Part shown: piece after piece, positions 35,932 through 45,773 of the stretch
Numbering within the stretch: position 1 is the first letter of the stretch
How the letters are laid out: every line of letters starts with the position of its first letter
NCBI RefSeq assembly: GCF_000238395.3
Contig: NZ_CP011025.1
Span: forward strand, 2,356,001 to 2,420,000
Source of the DNA: Pseudoalteromonas arctica A 37-1-2
GTDB lineage: Bacteria; Pseudomonadota; Gammaproteobacteria; Enterobacterales; Alteromonadaceae
Direction of reading: 5' to 3'
Length of the DNA: 64,000 nucleotides
Position numbers and translations under genes: made by a program
The notes under the pieces: model-generated
Told to the model about the DNA's origin: nothing
Database searches by the model: none
The model's input: only the letters and a program-made list of their open reading frames with translations

Positions 35932-36609
35932 ATGATGAGCAAGAAAAATTCACAAAACAAACATGAAATAGTAGAAAAGAACGTTGGCCTTATGGCTATT
36001 CTGACTGTTTTTGCTATTAGCTTCGGCGCGTTAGTTGAGATCACTCCGCTAATGTTTCAAGACGATACAACTAAACCAGTGGAGGGTTTACGCCCTCTTA
36101 ACGCTTTAGAAATGGAAGGCCGCGACCTTTACGTACGTGAAGGTTGTTCTAACTGTCACTCACAAATGATTCGTCCTTTTCGTGATGAAGTTGAGCGTTA
36201 TGGTCACTACTCTGTAGCAGGCGAATCAGTATGGGATCATCCGTTTTTATGGGGTTCTAAACGTACTGGTCCTGACTTGGCTCGTGTTGGTAAGCGCTAC
36301 TCGGACGATTGGCATTATGCTCACTTAGTTGATCCACGTGCTGTGGTTCCTGAGTCAAACATGCCAGGCTTTCCTTGGTTAGCAGAGAATACGGTTGATA
36401 CAAGCCTTACTCTGAAAAAACTACAACTTTTCCGTGATACTTTTGCTATTAACCCAGAAAACCCAAAACATCCGGGTTTAGGTTATGGCGATGATGCAGA
36501 GCTTCAAGCAGATGTTGATAAAGTTAATGCTATGAATGATGGCAAAGGCGCAACAGAAATCCAAGCTCTCATCGCGTATTTACAGCAACTTGGTACCCAC
36601 TTGAAGTAA
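35932..36609 (+). CDS. ccoO: cbb3-type cytochrome c oxidase subunit II
   Basis: A membrane-anchored monoheme cytochrome c subunit passing electrons from CcoP to CcoN. One N-terminal helix ([23 protein letters not shown]) and one c-heme site CSNCH ([24 protein letters not shown]), with the distal Met region [12 protein letters not shown]. 225 residues fits; the ending [14 protein letters not shown] is typical. GGAG at 35924-35927 fits a start at 35935 better than 35932; the two differ by one Met. Confidence 0.97.
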   Translation: MMSKKNSQNKHEIVEKNVGLMAILTVFAISFGALVEITPLMFQDDTTKPVEGLRPLNALEMEGRDLYVREGCSNCHSQMIRPFRDEVERYGHYSVAGESVWDHPFLWGSKRTGPDLARVGKRYSDDWHYAHLVDPRAVVPESNMPGFPWLAENTVDTSLTLKKLQLFRDTFAINPENPKHPGLGYGDDAELQADVDKVNAMNDGKGATEIQALIAYLQQLGTHLK

Positions 36610-36615
36610 AAAATT

Positions 36616-36801
36616 ATGGATTACGGAACATACAGAGGTATTTTGACTCTGGTAATTTTAGTATTGTTTATTGTGATTGTTGCATGGGCATATAGCAAGC
36701 GAAGCAAAACTCGTTTTGACAGCGCTGCTAATGCCATTTTTGAAGATGAAAAAAAACATGACAACACGCTCTCTAACGAGGAAAAGGAGTCTGAAAAATG
36801 A
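36616..36801 (+). CDS. ccoQ: cbb3-type oxidase subunit CcoQ
   Basis: A small single-span subunit (61 residues) that stabilises the cbb3 complex. The helix is at LTLVILVLFIVIVAWAYS, then KRSKTRFDSAANAIFEDE, the standard CcoQ pattern. It overlaps the ccoP start (ATGA at 36798-36801) and begins six bases after ccoO. Confidence 0.93.
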   Translation: MDYGTYRGILTLVILVLFIVIVAWAYSKRSKTRFDSAANAIFEDEKKHDNTLSNEEKESEK

Positions 36802-37850
36802 CTAGCTTTTGGAGTATTTGGGTTATTGTATTAACCCTTGCATGCTTATGCATCATCTTTGGCTTATTAGTTTGGAACTTAAAAAACTATGCTGGCGTAA
36901 AAGAAGGTGAAAGCTGTGGACATGAATTTGACGGCATTGAAGAGCTAAATAATCCACTACCAAAATGGTGGACGTACATGTTTTTCGCAACTTTTATTTG
37001 GTCAGTATATTACCTTGCAGCTTACCCAGGTTTAGGCAACTGGGAAGGTTTAGGTAAATGGACTAGTTCTAACCAAGGTATTACGTCTTTAGCTGAGTCT
37101 AAAAAAGCAGTTGCAGAGGCAAAAGCGGATGGTCGCTTTGTAAAACTTGATAAAGAGTACGAAGCTGCAGAAGAACGCTTTGGTCCTATTTTTAATAAAC
37201 TTGCACAAGTACCCGTTTTAGATTTAGTTAGTTCTAAATTTGAAGGTGATGCTGCACAGCAAATAGCACTTGATAATGGTAATAAACATGAGCAAACAGA
37301 TGGCCAAGTAGCCATTGAAATTGGTCAGCGTTTATTCTCACAAAACTGTGCGCAATGTCATGGCTCTGATGCACGTGGTGGTACTGGCTTCCCTAACCTA
37401 ACTGATAAAGATTGGTTATATGGCGGAACACCTGACAAAATTAAAGAAACACTTCTTTATGGTCGTATCGCAGCAATGCCAGCTTGGGGTCCTGCTCTTG
37501 GCGAACAAGGCGTTAAAGAAATGACAGCACATGTGCTGAGCCTTTCTGGTCGTACTGTTAACCAAAAAGACGCAGACGCAGGTGCCGCTAAGTTTGCAAT
37601 GATGTGTGCTGCATGTCATGGCGCTGATGGTAAAGGGTCTGTTGCTAATAATATAATGGTATCCGGGGTATCTCCTGGAGCACCTAACCTGACTGATAAC
37701 ATTTGGTTATACAATGGCTCCAAACGTGCTGTTGAAGAAACACTTAACCACGGCCGTGCCGGTGTAATGCCAGCATGGAAAGACATTTTAGGTGAAGATA
37801 AAATTCACTTATTAACAGCTTATGTTTACAGTTTATCGCAAGATAAATAA
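36798..37850 (+). CDS. ccoP: cbb3-type cytochrome c oxidase diheme subunit III
   Basis: The diheme cytochrome c subunit accepting electrons from soluble cytochromes. Two N-terminal membrane helices (WVIVLTLACLCIIFGLLVW; WWTYMFFATFIWSVYYLAAYPGLG), an Ala/Lys-rich linker about 105-165, and two c-heme sites: NCAQCH (near 188) and MCAACH (near 273), each with a downstream MPAWG / MPAWK Met ligand. 350 residues. Followed by a strong terminator, so ccoNOQP is one unit. Confidence 0.97.
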   Translation: MTSFWSIWVIVLTLACLCIIFGLLVWNLKNYAGVKEGESCGHEFDGIEELNNPLPKWWTYMFFATFIWSVYYLAAYPGLGNWEGLGKWTSSNQGITSLAESKKAVAEAKADGRFVKLDKEYEAAEERFGPIFNKLAQVPVLDLVSSKFEGDAAQQIALDNGNKHEQTDGQVAIEIGQRLFSQNCAQCHGSDARGGTGFPNLTDKDWLYGGTPDKIKETLLYGRIAAMPAWGPALGEQGVKEMTAHVLSLSGRTVNQKDADAGAAKFAMMCAACHGADGKGSVANNIMVSGVSPGAPNLTDNIWLYNGSKRAVEETLNHGRAGVMPAWKDILGEDKIHLLTAYVYSLSQDK

Positions 37851-37911
37851 GCACGCGGTTAATAAAATGTTTATAAATTAATTTATTTAATTCAATAGAT
37901 TAATCCAGATC

Positions 37912-37941
37912 AAAAAAGCCTCCACTGTGAGGCTTTTTTTT
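37912..37941 (+). terminator. ccoNOQP terminator
   Basis: AAAAAAGCCTC-CACT-GTGAGGC stem with T8. It lies 62 bases after ccoP and separates it from ccoH. Confidence 0.92.
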
Positions 37942-37999
37942 AGTCTTTTACGTATAATTCCTATAAAATAACGCTTCCTAAACTAATTTTAGAGACACT

Positions 38000-38491
38000 A
38001 TGCAACCTACTCCGTGGTATAAAAATTTTTGGCCTTGGTTTTTAATCTTTTTTCCGTTAGTTGCCATTATTGGCTGTATTAGCTTATTTATTACGGCAAT
38101 AGGTAACGGTCCAGATATGGTTGTTGACGACTACTACAAAAAAGGTAAAGCAATAAACTTAGAACTGACTAAGTTTGAAAAAGCAAAAGCACTTTATTTA
38201 CATGGCGAATTAAATGTAACCAACGAGCGTGTAAGCTTTAAGTTTACAAAAGGCGACAGCAGTAACGTGCATGTATTAAAGCTCTCGTTTTATCATCGCA
38301 CCATTAAAGCGCATGACTTTGAAGCAACACTTACTCCTAATGCCAATCAGGAATTTACTGCATTACTTAATGAGTATACACAAGGCGCCTATTCAGTATT
38401 TATTGAGCCAATAGATGGCAGTTGGAAAATGAAAGAAAATATAACGTTACCAACTGAACAAACCGTTTTAGTTACTCCTAATTATAAGTAG
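38000..38491 (+). CDS. ccoH: FixH/CcoH family cbb3 assembly protein
   Basis: A 163-residue protein with an N-terminal membrane anchor (FWPWFLIFFPLVAIIGCISLF) and a periplasmic beta domain; needed for cbb3 oxidase assembly. The anchor is followed by the family hallmark VVDDYYKKGKAINLEL. The mature domain ends with GAYSVFIEPIDGSWKMKENI, also typical. It starts the ccoH-ccoI-ccoS cluster, 8 bases before ccoI. Confidence 0.92.
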   Translation: MQPTPWYKNFWPWFLIFFPLVAIIGCISLFITAIGNGPDMVVDDYYKKGKAINLELTKFEKAKALYLHGELNVTNERVSFKFTKGDSSNVHVLKLSFYHRTIKAHDFEATLTPNANQEFTALLNEYTQGAYSVFIEPIDGSWKMKENITLPTEQTVLVTPNYK

Positions 38492-38499
38492 TAATAACT

Positions 38500-40875
38500 A
38501 TGTCTAACTCTTGCTTTCATTGCCTTGAAAGTGTGCCAAACGGATTTAGCGCAAACGTTATAATTGACGATAAAGCTCAGCCAATGTGTTGCATTGGCTG
38601 CCAAGCTGTTGCGCAAAATATTGTTGATCAAGGTATGACCGATTATTATAAATACCGAACGGTTCGTGCTGGAAAGGTCGAACAGCTAGTACCTGAGCAA
38701 CTCGCATTTATAAAAAGTTACGACAACGAAGACATTCAAGACGAATTTATAGCCACTAACGATAATATCTCAGAAGTATTGTTGAGCGTGGAAGGTATAA
38801 CCTGCGCAGCGTGTGCATGGCTAATCGAAAAGCAACTCTTAAACTTAAACACTGTAAAACGAGTTGATGTAAATACATCTACCAACCGCGCGATGATTCA
38901 ATGGGACAAAACCACCACCCCATTGAGTGAAGTTATTACTTCTTTGGCTAAAATTGGTTATAAAGCCTACCCGTTTCAATCAGATATTGAAGCTCAACAA
39001 AAGCAACAAACTGCCAAAGCCTATATTCGCCGCTTAGGTGTTGCTGGTTTAATGACCATGCAAGTAATGATGTTTGCGTTCGCCATGTACTTTGGCATGT
39101 TTTCAGGCATGGACAGTAACTTTGAGCAGTATTTTAGATGGATCAGCTTGGTACTGGCCTCTCCGGTTATTTTATATAGCGCACTGCCCTTTTTAACCAA
39201 TGCTATAAATGGCTTAAAAGCAAAACAGCTCAATATGGATTTACCCGTATCACTGGCTATTTTTGGCGCATTTGGTGCAAGTTGTTACGCCACATTTATG
39301 CAAGTCGGCGAAGTATATTTTGAATCTGTGTGTATGTTTACCTTTTTACTGTTATTAGGTAAATATCTTGAATTTAGAGCGCGTTTAAAAGCGAGCGAGT
39401 TTACTGCCAATTTACAAAAATTATTGCCATTAACAGCCCGCACTATTAACGAAAGTGGCGAAGAGCTTATAATTGCAGCCAAAAAACTAAAACTTAATGA
39501 CGTAGTACTTATTAAAGCCGGCGAAACAATTCCTGCCGATGGCGAGCTTATTAAAGGTAAAACTACGGTTGATGAATCAATGATGACGGGGGAACATCAA
39601 CCCGTTACAAAGTTTATTGGCCATAATGTCTATGCCGGGTGCGTTAACCACGACGGCGTTATTGAAATAAAAATTAATAAAATTGGTCAAAATACACTTT
39701 TAAATCAAATTATACGCTTGCAACACAACGCATTAACCAAGCGCCCTAAACTGGTTGAAATTACAGATAAAGTTGCGCAATGGTTTATAGCGTGCCTGCT
39801 TATATTTGCTTCACTTACAGCTATTGGCTGGTATCAAATTGATCCTGAACACGCATTTTGGATCACTATTTCGGTTTTAGTTGCTACCTGCCCGTGTGCC
39901 CTGAGTTTAGCCATACCTACCGCGCTTACATGTGCGGTGGCAACGCTTACCCGCAAAGGCGTATTAATAAAACAAGCGCATGTGCTCGAAACGCTCTCAC
40001 AAATTACTTTATTTGCATTTGATAAAACAGGCACACTTACGCAAGGTAAATTTAGCCTTGATGAAGTAGATATAATCGATAAACAATATACAAAAGCGCA
40101 AGTGCTAGATATGGCAGCCATGCTAGAACGTTATTCTGAGCACCCTATCGCCAGTGCATTTGATGAGTTTACGCCAGCTCACCGCAGTCTTAATAACGTT
40201 GAAGTACATCCAGGGCTGGGAATTAGCGCACAAGATGCAACTAATCATTACGCAATTGGTAAAAGTGGTTGGTTTAATAGCAAAAAATCGAATGCACAAG
40301 CGAGCTTGTATATAAATAAGCAAGTTGTTGCACGTTTTTACTTTGTTGATAAAGTGAAAAGCGATGCTAAAAAGCTTATAGACTCACTTCAATCGCAAAA
40401 CTTAACGTGTCACATGTTAACCGGTGACGCGTCAGATGCTGGGCAAAAAGTAGCTAAGCAACTTAAACTTGAAAGTGTGCAATTTGGATGTTCTCCACAA
40501 GATAAACAAACCGCCGTTGAGCAATGGTCTTCACAAAACGAAGTGGTTGCAATGGTAGGTGATGGTGTAAACGACAGCCCGGTATTTGCCAGTGCGCACT
40601 TATCTATTGCTATGGAAACCGGTGCAGACATATCAAAAAATAGCGCCGATGTAGTGCTTCTTAATAGCGATTTAGCCTCCATTGGTCACTTACTTAATGT
40701 AGCAAAACAAACCAGACGTATTATTAAGCAAAATCTTGCGCTGTCTTTATTGTATAATGCTTCAATATTACCACTGGCAGCGTTGGGCTTAGTTGCTCCT
40801 TGGATGGCTGTTATTGGCATGTCTGCCAGCTCAATTATTGTGATTAGTAATTCACTAAGGCTATTAAAGTTATGA
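38500..40875 (+). CDS. ccoI: Copper-translocating P-type ATPase for cbb3 assembly
   Basis: A P1B-type Cu+ ATPase (CcoI/FixI) delivering copper for cbb3 oxidase. An N-terminal Cys-rich zinc-ribbon-like segment (CFHCLES, MCCIGCQAV) precedes one HMA domain with GITCAACAWL. Eight helices, with the metal-site CPC in ATCPCALSLAIP. Phosphorylation motif FDKTGTLTQG, TGE in MTGEHQP, HP in SEHPIASAF, and GDGVNDSPVFA. 791 residues. The final TGA overlaps the ccoS start (ATGA). Inner membrane. Confidence 0.97.
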   Translation: MSNSCFHCLESVPNGFSANVIIDDKAQPMCCIGCQAVAQNIVDQGMTDYYKYRTVRAGKVEQLVPEQLAFIKSYDNEDIQDEFIATNDNISEVLLSVEGITCAACAWLIEKQLLNLNTVKRVDVNTSTNRAMIQWDKTTTPLSEVITSLAKIGYKAYPFQSDIEAQQKQQTAKAYIRRLGVAGLMTMQVMMFAFAMYFGMFSGMDSNFEQYFRWISLVLASPVILYSALPFLTNAINGLKAKQLNMDLPVSLAIFGAFGASCYATFMQVGEVYFESVCMFTFLLLLGKYLEFRARLKASEFTANLQKLLPLTARTINESGEELIIAAKKLKLNDVVLIKAGETIPADGELIKGKTTVDESMMTGEHQPVTKFIGHNVYAGCVNHDGVIEIKINKIGQNTLLNQIIRLQHNALTKRPKLVEITDKVAQWFIACLLIFASLTAIGWYQIDPEHAFWITISVLVATCPCALSLAIPTALTCAVATLTRKGVLIKQAHVLETLSQITLFAFDKTGTLTQGKFSLDEVDIIDKQYTKAQVLDMAAMLERYSEHPIASAFDEFTPAHRSLNNVEVHPGLGISAQDATNHYAIGKSGWFNSKKSNAQASLYINKQVVARFYFVDKVKSDAKKLIDSLQSQNLTCHMLTGDASDAGQKVAKQLKLESVQFGCSPQDKQTAVEQWSSQNEVVAMVGDGVNDSPVFASAHLSIAMETGADISKNSADVVLLNSDLASIGHLLNVAKQTRRIIKQNLALSLLYNASILPLAALGLVAPWMAVIGMSASSIIVISNSLRLLKL

Positions 40876-41039
40876 GCATAATTTACATTTTGATCCCTAT
40901 CGCCATTTTGTTCGTCATTATTGCTATTGGTGTTTTCTTTTGGGCAGTGAAAAGCGAGCAGTTTTCGGATTTAAACAAGCAAGGTCATAGTATTTTGTTT
41001 GAAGATGACAAAGAGCAACATAACAAAAGTAATGATTGA
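40872..41039 (+). CDS. ccoS: cbb3 oxidase maturation protein CcoS
   Basis: A 55-residue single-pass protein that opens MSIIYILIPIAILFVII and continues AIGVFFWAVKSEQFSDLNKQ, the classic CcoS signature, ending with an acidic tail (LFEDDKEQHNK). CcoS is needed for cofactor insertion into the cbb3 catalytic subunit. The length, 168 bases including TGA, is in frame throughout. Start is coupled to ccoI by ATGA overlap, and its stop overlaps the next gene's ATG at 41032. Confidence 0.95.
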   Translation: MSIIYILIPIAILFVIIAIGVFFWAVKSEQFSDLNKQGHSILFEDDKEQHNKSND

Positions 41040-41703
41040 CCCTCTTTATACCAGCGCATTTTTAATGGGACTAATCGGTAGCGGTCATTGCATTGCTATG
41101 TGTGGTGGTATTGTAAGCTCATTACAACTGGCAAGTGACAAACGTAAAACATTTACCTATTCATTTGCTTATAATATTGGACGTGCACTGAGCTATATGG
41201 CAGCAGGCGCACTTGTTGCTGGTATTAGCAGCCAATTTGCAAGGCAAAACACCTCCTTCTCTTTAGTACTTTCGTTCATTGCAGCTATTTTTATGCTCCT
41301 CGTTGGCGTGTATATAATGCGCTTGGGCCCTACTTTGCAATGGTTAGAGAAAATAGGCAAAACCTTGGTGTGGCAACACATTGTTAAACTAAATAAATAT
41401 TTAATGCCTATTAACTCTCCTTTTAAAGCCCTAGGTTACGGTGCTTTGTGGGGATGGCTGCCATGCGGACTTGTATACTCAGCGCTTACATGGGCGATGA
41501 CTAGCCCAAGTGCCCTTGACGGTGCCTTAGTTATGCTTTGCTTTGCTTTGGGTACTTTTCCCGCGATGATCACATTAGGCGTTACCGCGCAAAAACTAAA
41601 TACGATTATTAACCATCCATGGACCCGAATTGTATTAGGCAGTGTTATAATTTGGTATGGTATCTACTTATTGATTATTGCAACTGACAAACTGGTACAT
41701 TAA
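41032..41703 (+). CDS. TauE/SafE-family sulfite-exporter-like membrane protein of the cbb3 cluster
   Basis: An integral membrane protein of 223 residues with six or so helices, annotated in relatives as TauE/SafE family and often the last gene of the ccoHIS cluster. The start of the mature part has GLIGSGHCIAMCGGIVS, a conserved His/Cys motif that may handle copper. Also GYGALWGWLPCGLVYSALTWA with a Cys. ATG 41032 was chosen because it overlaps the ccoS stop; an upstream in-frame ATG at 40999 lies deep inside ccoS. A role in copper supply for cbb3 is likely but not proven. Confidence 0.85.
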   Translation: MIDPLYTSAFLMGLIGSGHCIAMCGGIVSSLQLASDKRKTFTYSFAYNIGRALSYMAAGALVAGISSQFARQNTSFSLVLSFIAAIFMLLVGVYIMRLGPTLQWLEKIGKTLVWQHIVKLNKYLMPINSPFKALGYGALWGWLPCGLVYSALTWAMTSPSALDGALVMLCFALGTFPAMITLGVTAQKLNTIINHPWTRIVLGSVIIWYGIYLLIIATDKLVH

Positions 41704-41770
41704 TCTATTCGCATTATTAACCTTTAAGGTTATTTTGCAGTCGTGTATAAAAATTTAAACGGATTAAATT

Positions 41771-42508
41771 ATGGATTTCTCTCAAAGTCGCGCTAAAGGT
41801 AATTGTGCTATTAGCTGTAATAACTGCAGTATTAGTCAATTGTGTTTGCCATTTTCACTCAATGGCCAAGAAATGGACAAGCTTGACGAAATTATTGAGC
41901 GAAAAAAACCACTCCATAAAGGCGACTATCTATTTGAATCAGGTGCACCTTTACAGGCTATTTATGCAGTTCGTTCTGGTTCATTTAAATCGTACACGTT
42001 ATCGGAGCGAGGTGATGAGCAAATTACCGGCTTTCATTTAGCGGGCGACCTAGTTGGTTTTGACGCAATAAGTAAAATGACTCATCCCAGTTTTTCGCAA
42101 GCACTTGAAACGTCAATGGTGTGCGAAATCCCATTCGATACTCTTGATGAACTATCAGGAAAATTACCAAAGCTTCGCCAACAAATAATGCGCTTAATGA
42201 GCAGTGAAATTACATACGATCAAGAAATGCTGCTATTACTCAATAAAAAATCAGCAGAGGAACGCTTAGCTAGTTTTATTTATAACTTGTCGGAGCGTTT
42301 TGGTGAGCGTGGTTTCTCGCGTAAAGAATTTAGATTTACAATGACTCGTGGCGAAATTGGTAATTACTTAGGTCTAACTGTAGAAACGATTAGCCGTTTA
42401 TTAAGTCGTTTTCAAAAAGCGGACTTAATTAAAGTAGAGGGTAAATTTATTACAATTTTAGATAATGATGCCTTGGCTAAAACAGCGGCGATAGTTAAGC
42501 CTCGCTAA
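41771..42508 (+). CDS. fnr: Fumarate and nitrate reduction regulator FNR
   Basis: An oxygen-sensing CRP/FNR-family regulator. The 4Fe-4S ligands are Cys16, Cys19 and Cys25 ([14 protein letters not shown]) plus Cys118 (SMVCEIPF); Cys12 corresponds to the dispensable first Cys in E. coli. The sensor domain matches E. coli FNR almost residue for residue ([38 protein letters not shown]), the helix-turn-helix is at [20 protein letters not shown]. 245 residues. Placed after the cbb3 block and before uspE, as in many gammaproteobacteria. Confidence 0.97.
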   Translation: MDFSQSRAKGNCAISCNNCSISQLCLPFSLNGQEMDKLDEIIERKKPLHKGDYLFESGAPLQAIYAVRSGSFKSYTLSERGDEQITGFHLAGDLVGFDAISKMTHPSFSQALETSMVCEIPFDTLDELSGKLPKLRQQIMRLMSSEITYDQEMLLLLNKKSAEERLASFIYNLSERFGERGFSRKEFRFTMTRGEIGNYLGLTVETISRLLSRFQKADLIKVEGKFITILDNDALAKTAAIVKPR

Positions 42509-42518
42509 ATTAAATAGT

Positions 42519-42532
42519 TTGATTTAGAACAA
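42519..42532 (+). promoter_or_regulatory. FNR box upstream of uspE
   Basis: TTGATTTAGAACAA matches TTGAT-N4-ATCAA at nine of ten positions (second half AACAA). It is 80 bases before the uspE start, with an AT-rich TATATT at 42562-42567. Spacing to that box puts the site a little over 40 bases upstream of a likely start point, fitting FNR activation by the regulator encoded next door. Confidence 0.7.
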
Positions 42533-42611
42533 CAATTTATATGCTACCCCTTTAACTGTTTTATATTTACGTTACACTAAATGTACACCCGTTAGGTAAA
42601 TGGAGTAGCAT

Positions 42612-43538
42612 ATGAACACTATTAAACGCATTATTGCGGTTATTGACCCCACCAAAGATGATCAACACGGTTTAGCACGTTCAATAGATTTAGCTAAAAA
42701 ATCTGGCGCAAGTATTACCGCCTTTATGACGGTTTACGACTTCTCTTACGAAATGACTACTATGCTATCTGGCGATGAACGCGAAGCAATGCGCGATGCC
42801 GTACTAAAAGATCGCCAGCTATGGCTAAACGATTTAGTTTCTCCTTACAAAGATATAAATATTGAAACCCAAGTGGTTTGGCATAATCGTCCTTACGAAG
42901 CCATAATAAACACTGTAATTGAGCAAAAATACGATTTAGTAATTAAAAGCACACACCAACATGGTGCACTTAAATCAGTTATTTTTACCCCAACAGACTG
43001 GCATTTAGTGCGTAAGTGCCCCGCTCCAGTATTATTTGTGAAAGAAATGGCGTGGCCAGCAAACGGTAATATTTTAGCTGCAGTAAATGCAGTAAGTGAA
43101 AATGAAGAACATGTAGCACTTAATAAACGCGTTATTAAAGACGCACAATATTTATGTGAACTTGCCAACGCAAAGCTTAATTTAGTTAATGCCTTTCCTG
43201 CAACGCCCATTAATATAGCAATAGAAATTCCTGAATTTAATCCTGGGCTTTATAACGAATCAGTTAAAAAGCATCACCATGAATCAACCAATGCACTTGC
43301 TGCAGAGTTTAATTTAAGCCCAGAGCAATGTTTTATTGAAGAAGGCCTACCAGAGGATGTAATCCCTGATATAGCTAAGCGCCTTAATAGCGAGTTAGTT
43401 GTTATTGGCACTGTTGGCCGTACTGGCTTAAGTGCCGCTCTTGTAGGTAATACAGCAGAGCATGTAATTGATAGCCTAGACTGTGATGTACTGGCACTCA
43501 AACCCGATGGTTACGTGAGCCCTATGGCAAAGGATTAA
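42612..43538 (+). CDS. uspE: Universal stress protein E
   Basis: A tandem universal-stress protein of 308 residues. Two USP domains are seen: the first opens IKRIIAVIDPTKDDQHGLA, the second lies about 158-300 with ILAAVNAVSENEEHV and the conserved GxxG region VIGTVGRTGLSAALVGNTAEHVID. It is cytoplasmic, linked to motility, iron and respiratory stress in E. coli. The fnr-uspE-ttcA grouping recalls E. coli fnr, ydaA (uspE) and ydaO (ttcA). An FNR box lies upstream, so anaerobic or micro-oxic induction is likely. Confidence 0.95.
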   Translation: MNTIKRIIAVIDPTKDDQHGLARSIDLAKKSGASITAFMTVYDFSYEMTTMLSGDEREAMRDAVLKDRQLWLNDLVSPYKDINIETQVVWHNRPYEAIINTVIEQKYDLVIKSTHQHGALKSVIFTPTDWHLVRKCPAPVLFVKEMAWPANGNILAAVNAVSENEEHVALNKRVIKDAQYLCELANAKLNLVNAFPATPINIAIEIPEFNPGLYNESVKKHHHESTNALAAEFNLSPEQCFIEEGLPEDVIPDIAKRLNSELVVIGTVGRTGLSAALVGNTAEHVIDSLDCDVLALKPDGYVSPMAKD

Positions 43539-43708
43539 TTTTAAGCCTTATGTATAAGTTATAAGCGAGTTATTTTTACGTGTTAATAAGGCATGTTTAA
43601 ATCAATTTTAATTACATCCTAAACTCGCATATTCAGGTGGTTTGGGTATAATACGCCCCTTTATTTTTAGCAAATAACTTTGCTGTATTGTTTTACTAGG
43701 GGGCGTAA

Positions 43709-44623
43709 TTGTCACACTCAGATCAAGCTAAAGCTCAATTTAACTTAAATAAGCTGCAAAAGCGTTTACGTCGCCAAACTGGTCAAGCCGTTATGGACTT
43801 CAATATGATTGAAGAAGGTGACCGTATAATGGTATGCCTTTCTGGCGGCAAAGATAGCTACACAATGCTTGAAATGCTTCAACATTTAAAACGTGTAGCA
43901 CCTATAAAGTTTGACCTAGTTGTTGTAAATCTTGATCAAAAACAACCTGATTTTCCTGAGCATGTTTTACCCCAGTATCTTGATAAATTAAATGTTGAAT
44001 ACAAAATTGTAGAAGAAGATACTTACAGTATTGTTACCGATATTATCCCTGAAGGTAAAACAACGTGTTCACTTTGCTCACGCTTACGTCGTGGTATTTT
44101 ATACCGCACAGCAAAAGAACTAGGCGCTACTAAAATAGCCCTTGGGCATCACCGTGACGACATGATTGAAACATTGTTTTTAAATATGTTTTACGGCGGA
44201 AAGCTAAAAAGTATGCCGGCTAAATTAATGAGTGATAACGGCGAGCATATGGTTATTCGCCCACTTGCATACTGTAAAGAAAGCGACATAAGCCAATACG
44301 CATTTGTACAAGGTTACCCTATCATTCCGTGTAACCTATGTGGCTCGCAAGAAAACTTACAGCGTAAACATACAAAAACAATGCTCGCTAAATGGGATGC
44401 GGAGCACCCAGGTCGTATTGAAAGCATTTTTACAGCAATGCAAAACATAGTGCCTTCACATTTAGCTGACGCCGACTTGTTTGATTTTAAAAACTTACAA
44501 ACAGGTGAAGTAATTGATGGTGGCGATATAGCCCTTGATAAACCAGATATTCCTAAAGTGCCTGTTGCTAATGAGCTTGATGAACAAGAAGCGCCAAGTG
44601 TAGTTACTATAAATCTAAGCTAA
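43709..44623 (+). CDS. ttcA: tRNA 2-thiocytidine(32) synthetase TtcA
   Basis: Thiolates C32 of certain tRNAs, using ATP and a 4Fe-4S cluster. The PP-loop is at [16 protein letters not shown]. Two Cys pairs that hold the cluster are CSLC ([12 protein letters not shown]) and CNLC ([12 protein letters not shown]). 304 residues. The start is TTG at 43709 with AGGGGG six bases upstream; the residues right after it align with E. coli TtcA ([11 protein letters not shown]), and no ATG is near. Followed by a strong bidirectional terminator. Confidence 0.96.
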   Translation: MSHSDQAKAQFNLNKLQKRLRRQTGQAVMDFNMIEEGDRIMVCLSGGKDSYTMLEMLQHLKRVAPIKFDLVVVNLDQKQPDFPEHVLPQYLDKLNVEYKIVEEDTYSIVTDIIPEGKTTCSLCSRLRRGILYRTAKELGATKIALGHHRDDMIETLFLNMFYGGKLKSMPAKLMSDNGEHMVIRPLAYCKESDISQYAFVQGYPIIPCNLCGSQENLQRKHTKTMLAKWDAEHPGRIESIFTAMQNIVPSHLADADLFDFKNLQTGEVIDGGDIALDKPDIPKVPVANELDEQEAPSVVTINLS

Positions 44624-44625
44624 CA

Positions 44626-44668
44626 AATTTAAGGGGGTTGTATTTATGTACAACCCCCTTAAATTTAC
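44626..44668. terminator. Large bidirectional terminator after ttcA
   Basis: An 18-bp perfect stem, AAATTTAAGGGGGTTGTA with TACAACCCCCTTAAATTT around a short TTTATG-like loop. Both flanks are A/T rich. It lies between ttcA and the convergent hydrolase operon. Confidence 0.92.
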
Positions 44669-44691
44669 CAATTCAGCATTGCGTTCTATTT

Positions 44692-45753
44692 TTAACTCTC
44701 AGCTAAGCCTTGTAAAAATTCCAAACTTAACTTTTCTTGTGCATTAGCCTGATATGGTAATTGCTGCAAGCTATCGTACGAAAAATCGTTAATATCAAAG
44801 TGACTTATTTCACTATTCCCAAAGCTGTTTCGCTCGCCTGGGCTTGGCGACATTCTCTCAATAACAAAGTCGCTTAAGCGCATATCTGTAATGCCTTGTG
44901 GTAATACCGACCAGTGGGCTTTCAAATTAAGAGTTTGCCTTCCCTTCGTTAACCGCTCTTTAGATACTAAATGAGCAAGTGGTGTATCGCCACTGTATAA
45001 ATTAGCCCTAACACGATACAAACCACTTTTTACTACCGCTATGTTAGCTGGCAAAATCATATTTTCGTTTTGTGCATAAGCAGTTTCAAAACCTGTTAAA
45101 GTTGCACTCGGCGGCATATATTGAATTTGCGCAACTACGGGGACTTTTTTACCGTCAACATCGCCCTCTACAAACACTTGTAAGCTACGAGGGTAATCTT
45201 CATCCTCTTCAAATGTAATAATTGCTTCACCGTCACGCGCATTGCCTGTATGGGTATTTAACACTTCTTTTGTATCTGTATTTGCAAGTTCAACGACCAC
45301 TTTTCCAAGCCCTTGAGCGCTTATCTTTATTGTTATTTCTTCTGGGTATACAAAACGATATTGCTTAAGACTTAACGTTAAAGCATCGCCACTTTCATCA
45401 ATAGGGCTCGATACCGGGTAGAATTGATTTGGCTTTAATCGATCTTCATCTAATGGACTCAATGGCTGAGAATAAGGAGGAAATTTAAGTGCACTTTCAT
45501 ATTGCATAACCACTTGCTGCGCTGCTTTTGTTAAGTCTTCATTAAACGCGATTTGTTTTTTTGATTGTGTTTTTTTTGCTGTAGGTACATCTATAGGGAT
45601 CACTTTTACAGGCGATAAATCAGCTACGCTCGCACTGTGTTTAACCTGAGGTGTTATTGGCTCAACAACTTTATGAGCATCATTTTTACCTGTAAACCAT
45701 AGCGAGAATAAAATAGTGCTAATAATTAAAGCAACGACATAAAATTTTTTCAT
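44692..45753 (-). CDS. Membrane-anchored beta-rich protein paired with a secreted hydrolase
   Basis: 353 residues of unrecognised family. One N-terminal hydrophobic segment (FYVVALIISTILFSLWF, about 3-19) could be an anchor or uncleaved signal. A Lys/Pro-rich linker follows, then an extended beta-rich periplasmic part: SLKQYRFVYPEEITIKISA, ALTLSL, TGNARDGEAIITFEEDED, and GLYRVRANLYSGDTPLAHL. No catalytic motif is visible. It is the second gene after a secreted alpha/beta hydrolase. The anchor-plus-periplasmic design and pairing recall lipase foldases (Lif), but the sequence looks beta rather than helical, so this is only an idea. Confidence 0.6.
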   Translation of the reverse strand: MKKFYVVALIISTILFSLWFTGKNDAHKVVEPITPQVKHSASVADLSPVKVIPIDVPTAKKTQSKKQIAFNEDLTKAAQQVVMQYESALKFPPYSQPLSPLDEDRLKPNQFYPVSSPIDESGDALTLSLKQYRFVYPEEITIKISAQGLGKVVVELANTDTKEVLNTHTGNARDGEAIITFEEDEDYPRSLQVFVEGDVDGKKVPVVAQIQYMPPSATLTGFETAYAQNENMILPANIAVVKSGLYRVRANLYSGDTPLAHLVSKERLTKGRQTLNLKAHWSVLPQGITDMRLSDFVIERMSPSPGERNSFGNSEISHFDINDFSYDSLQQLPYQANAQEKLSLEFLQGLAES

Positions 45754-45773
45754 TTTTATATTTCAATCTTTTA

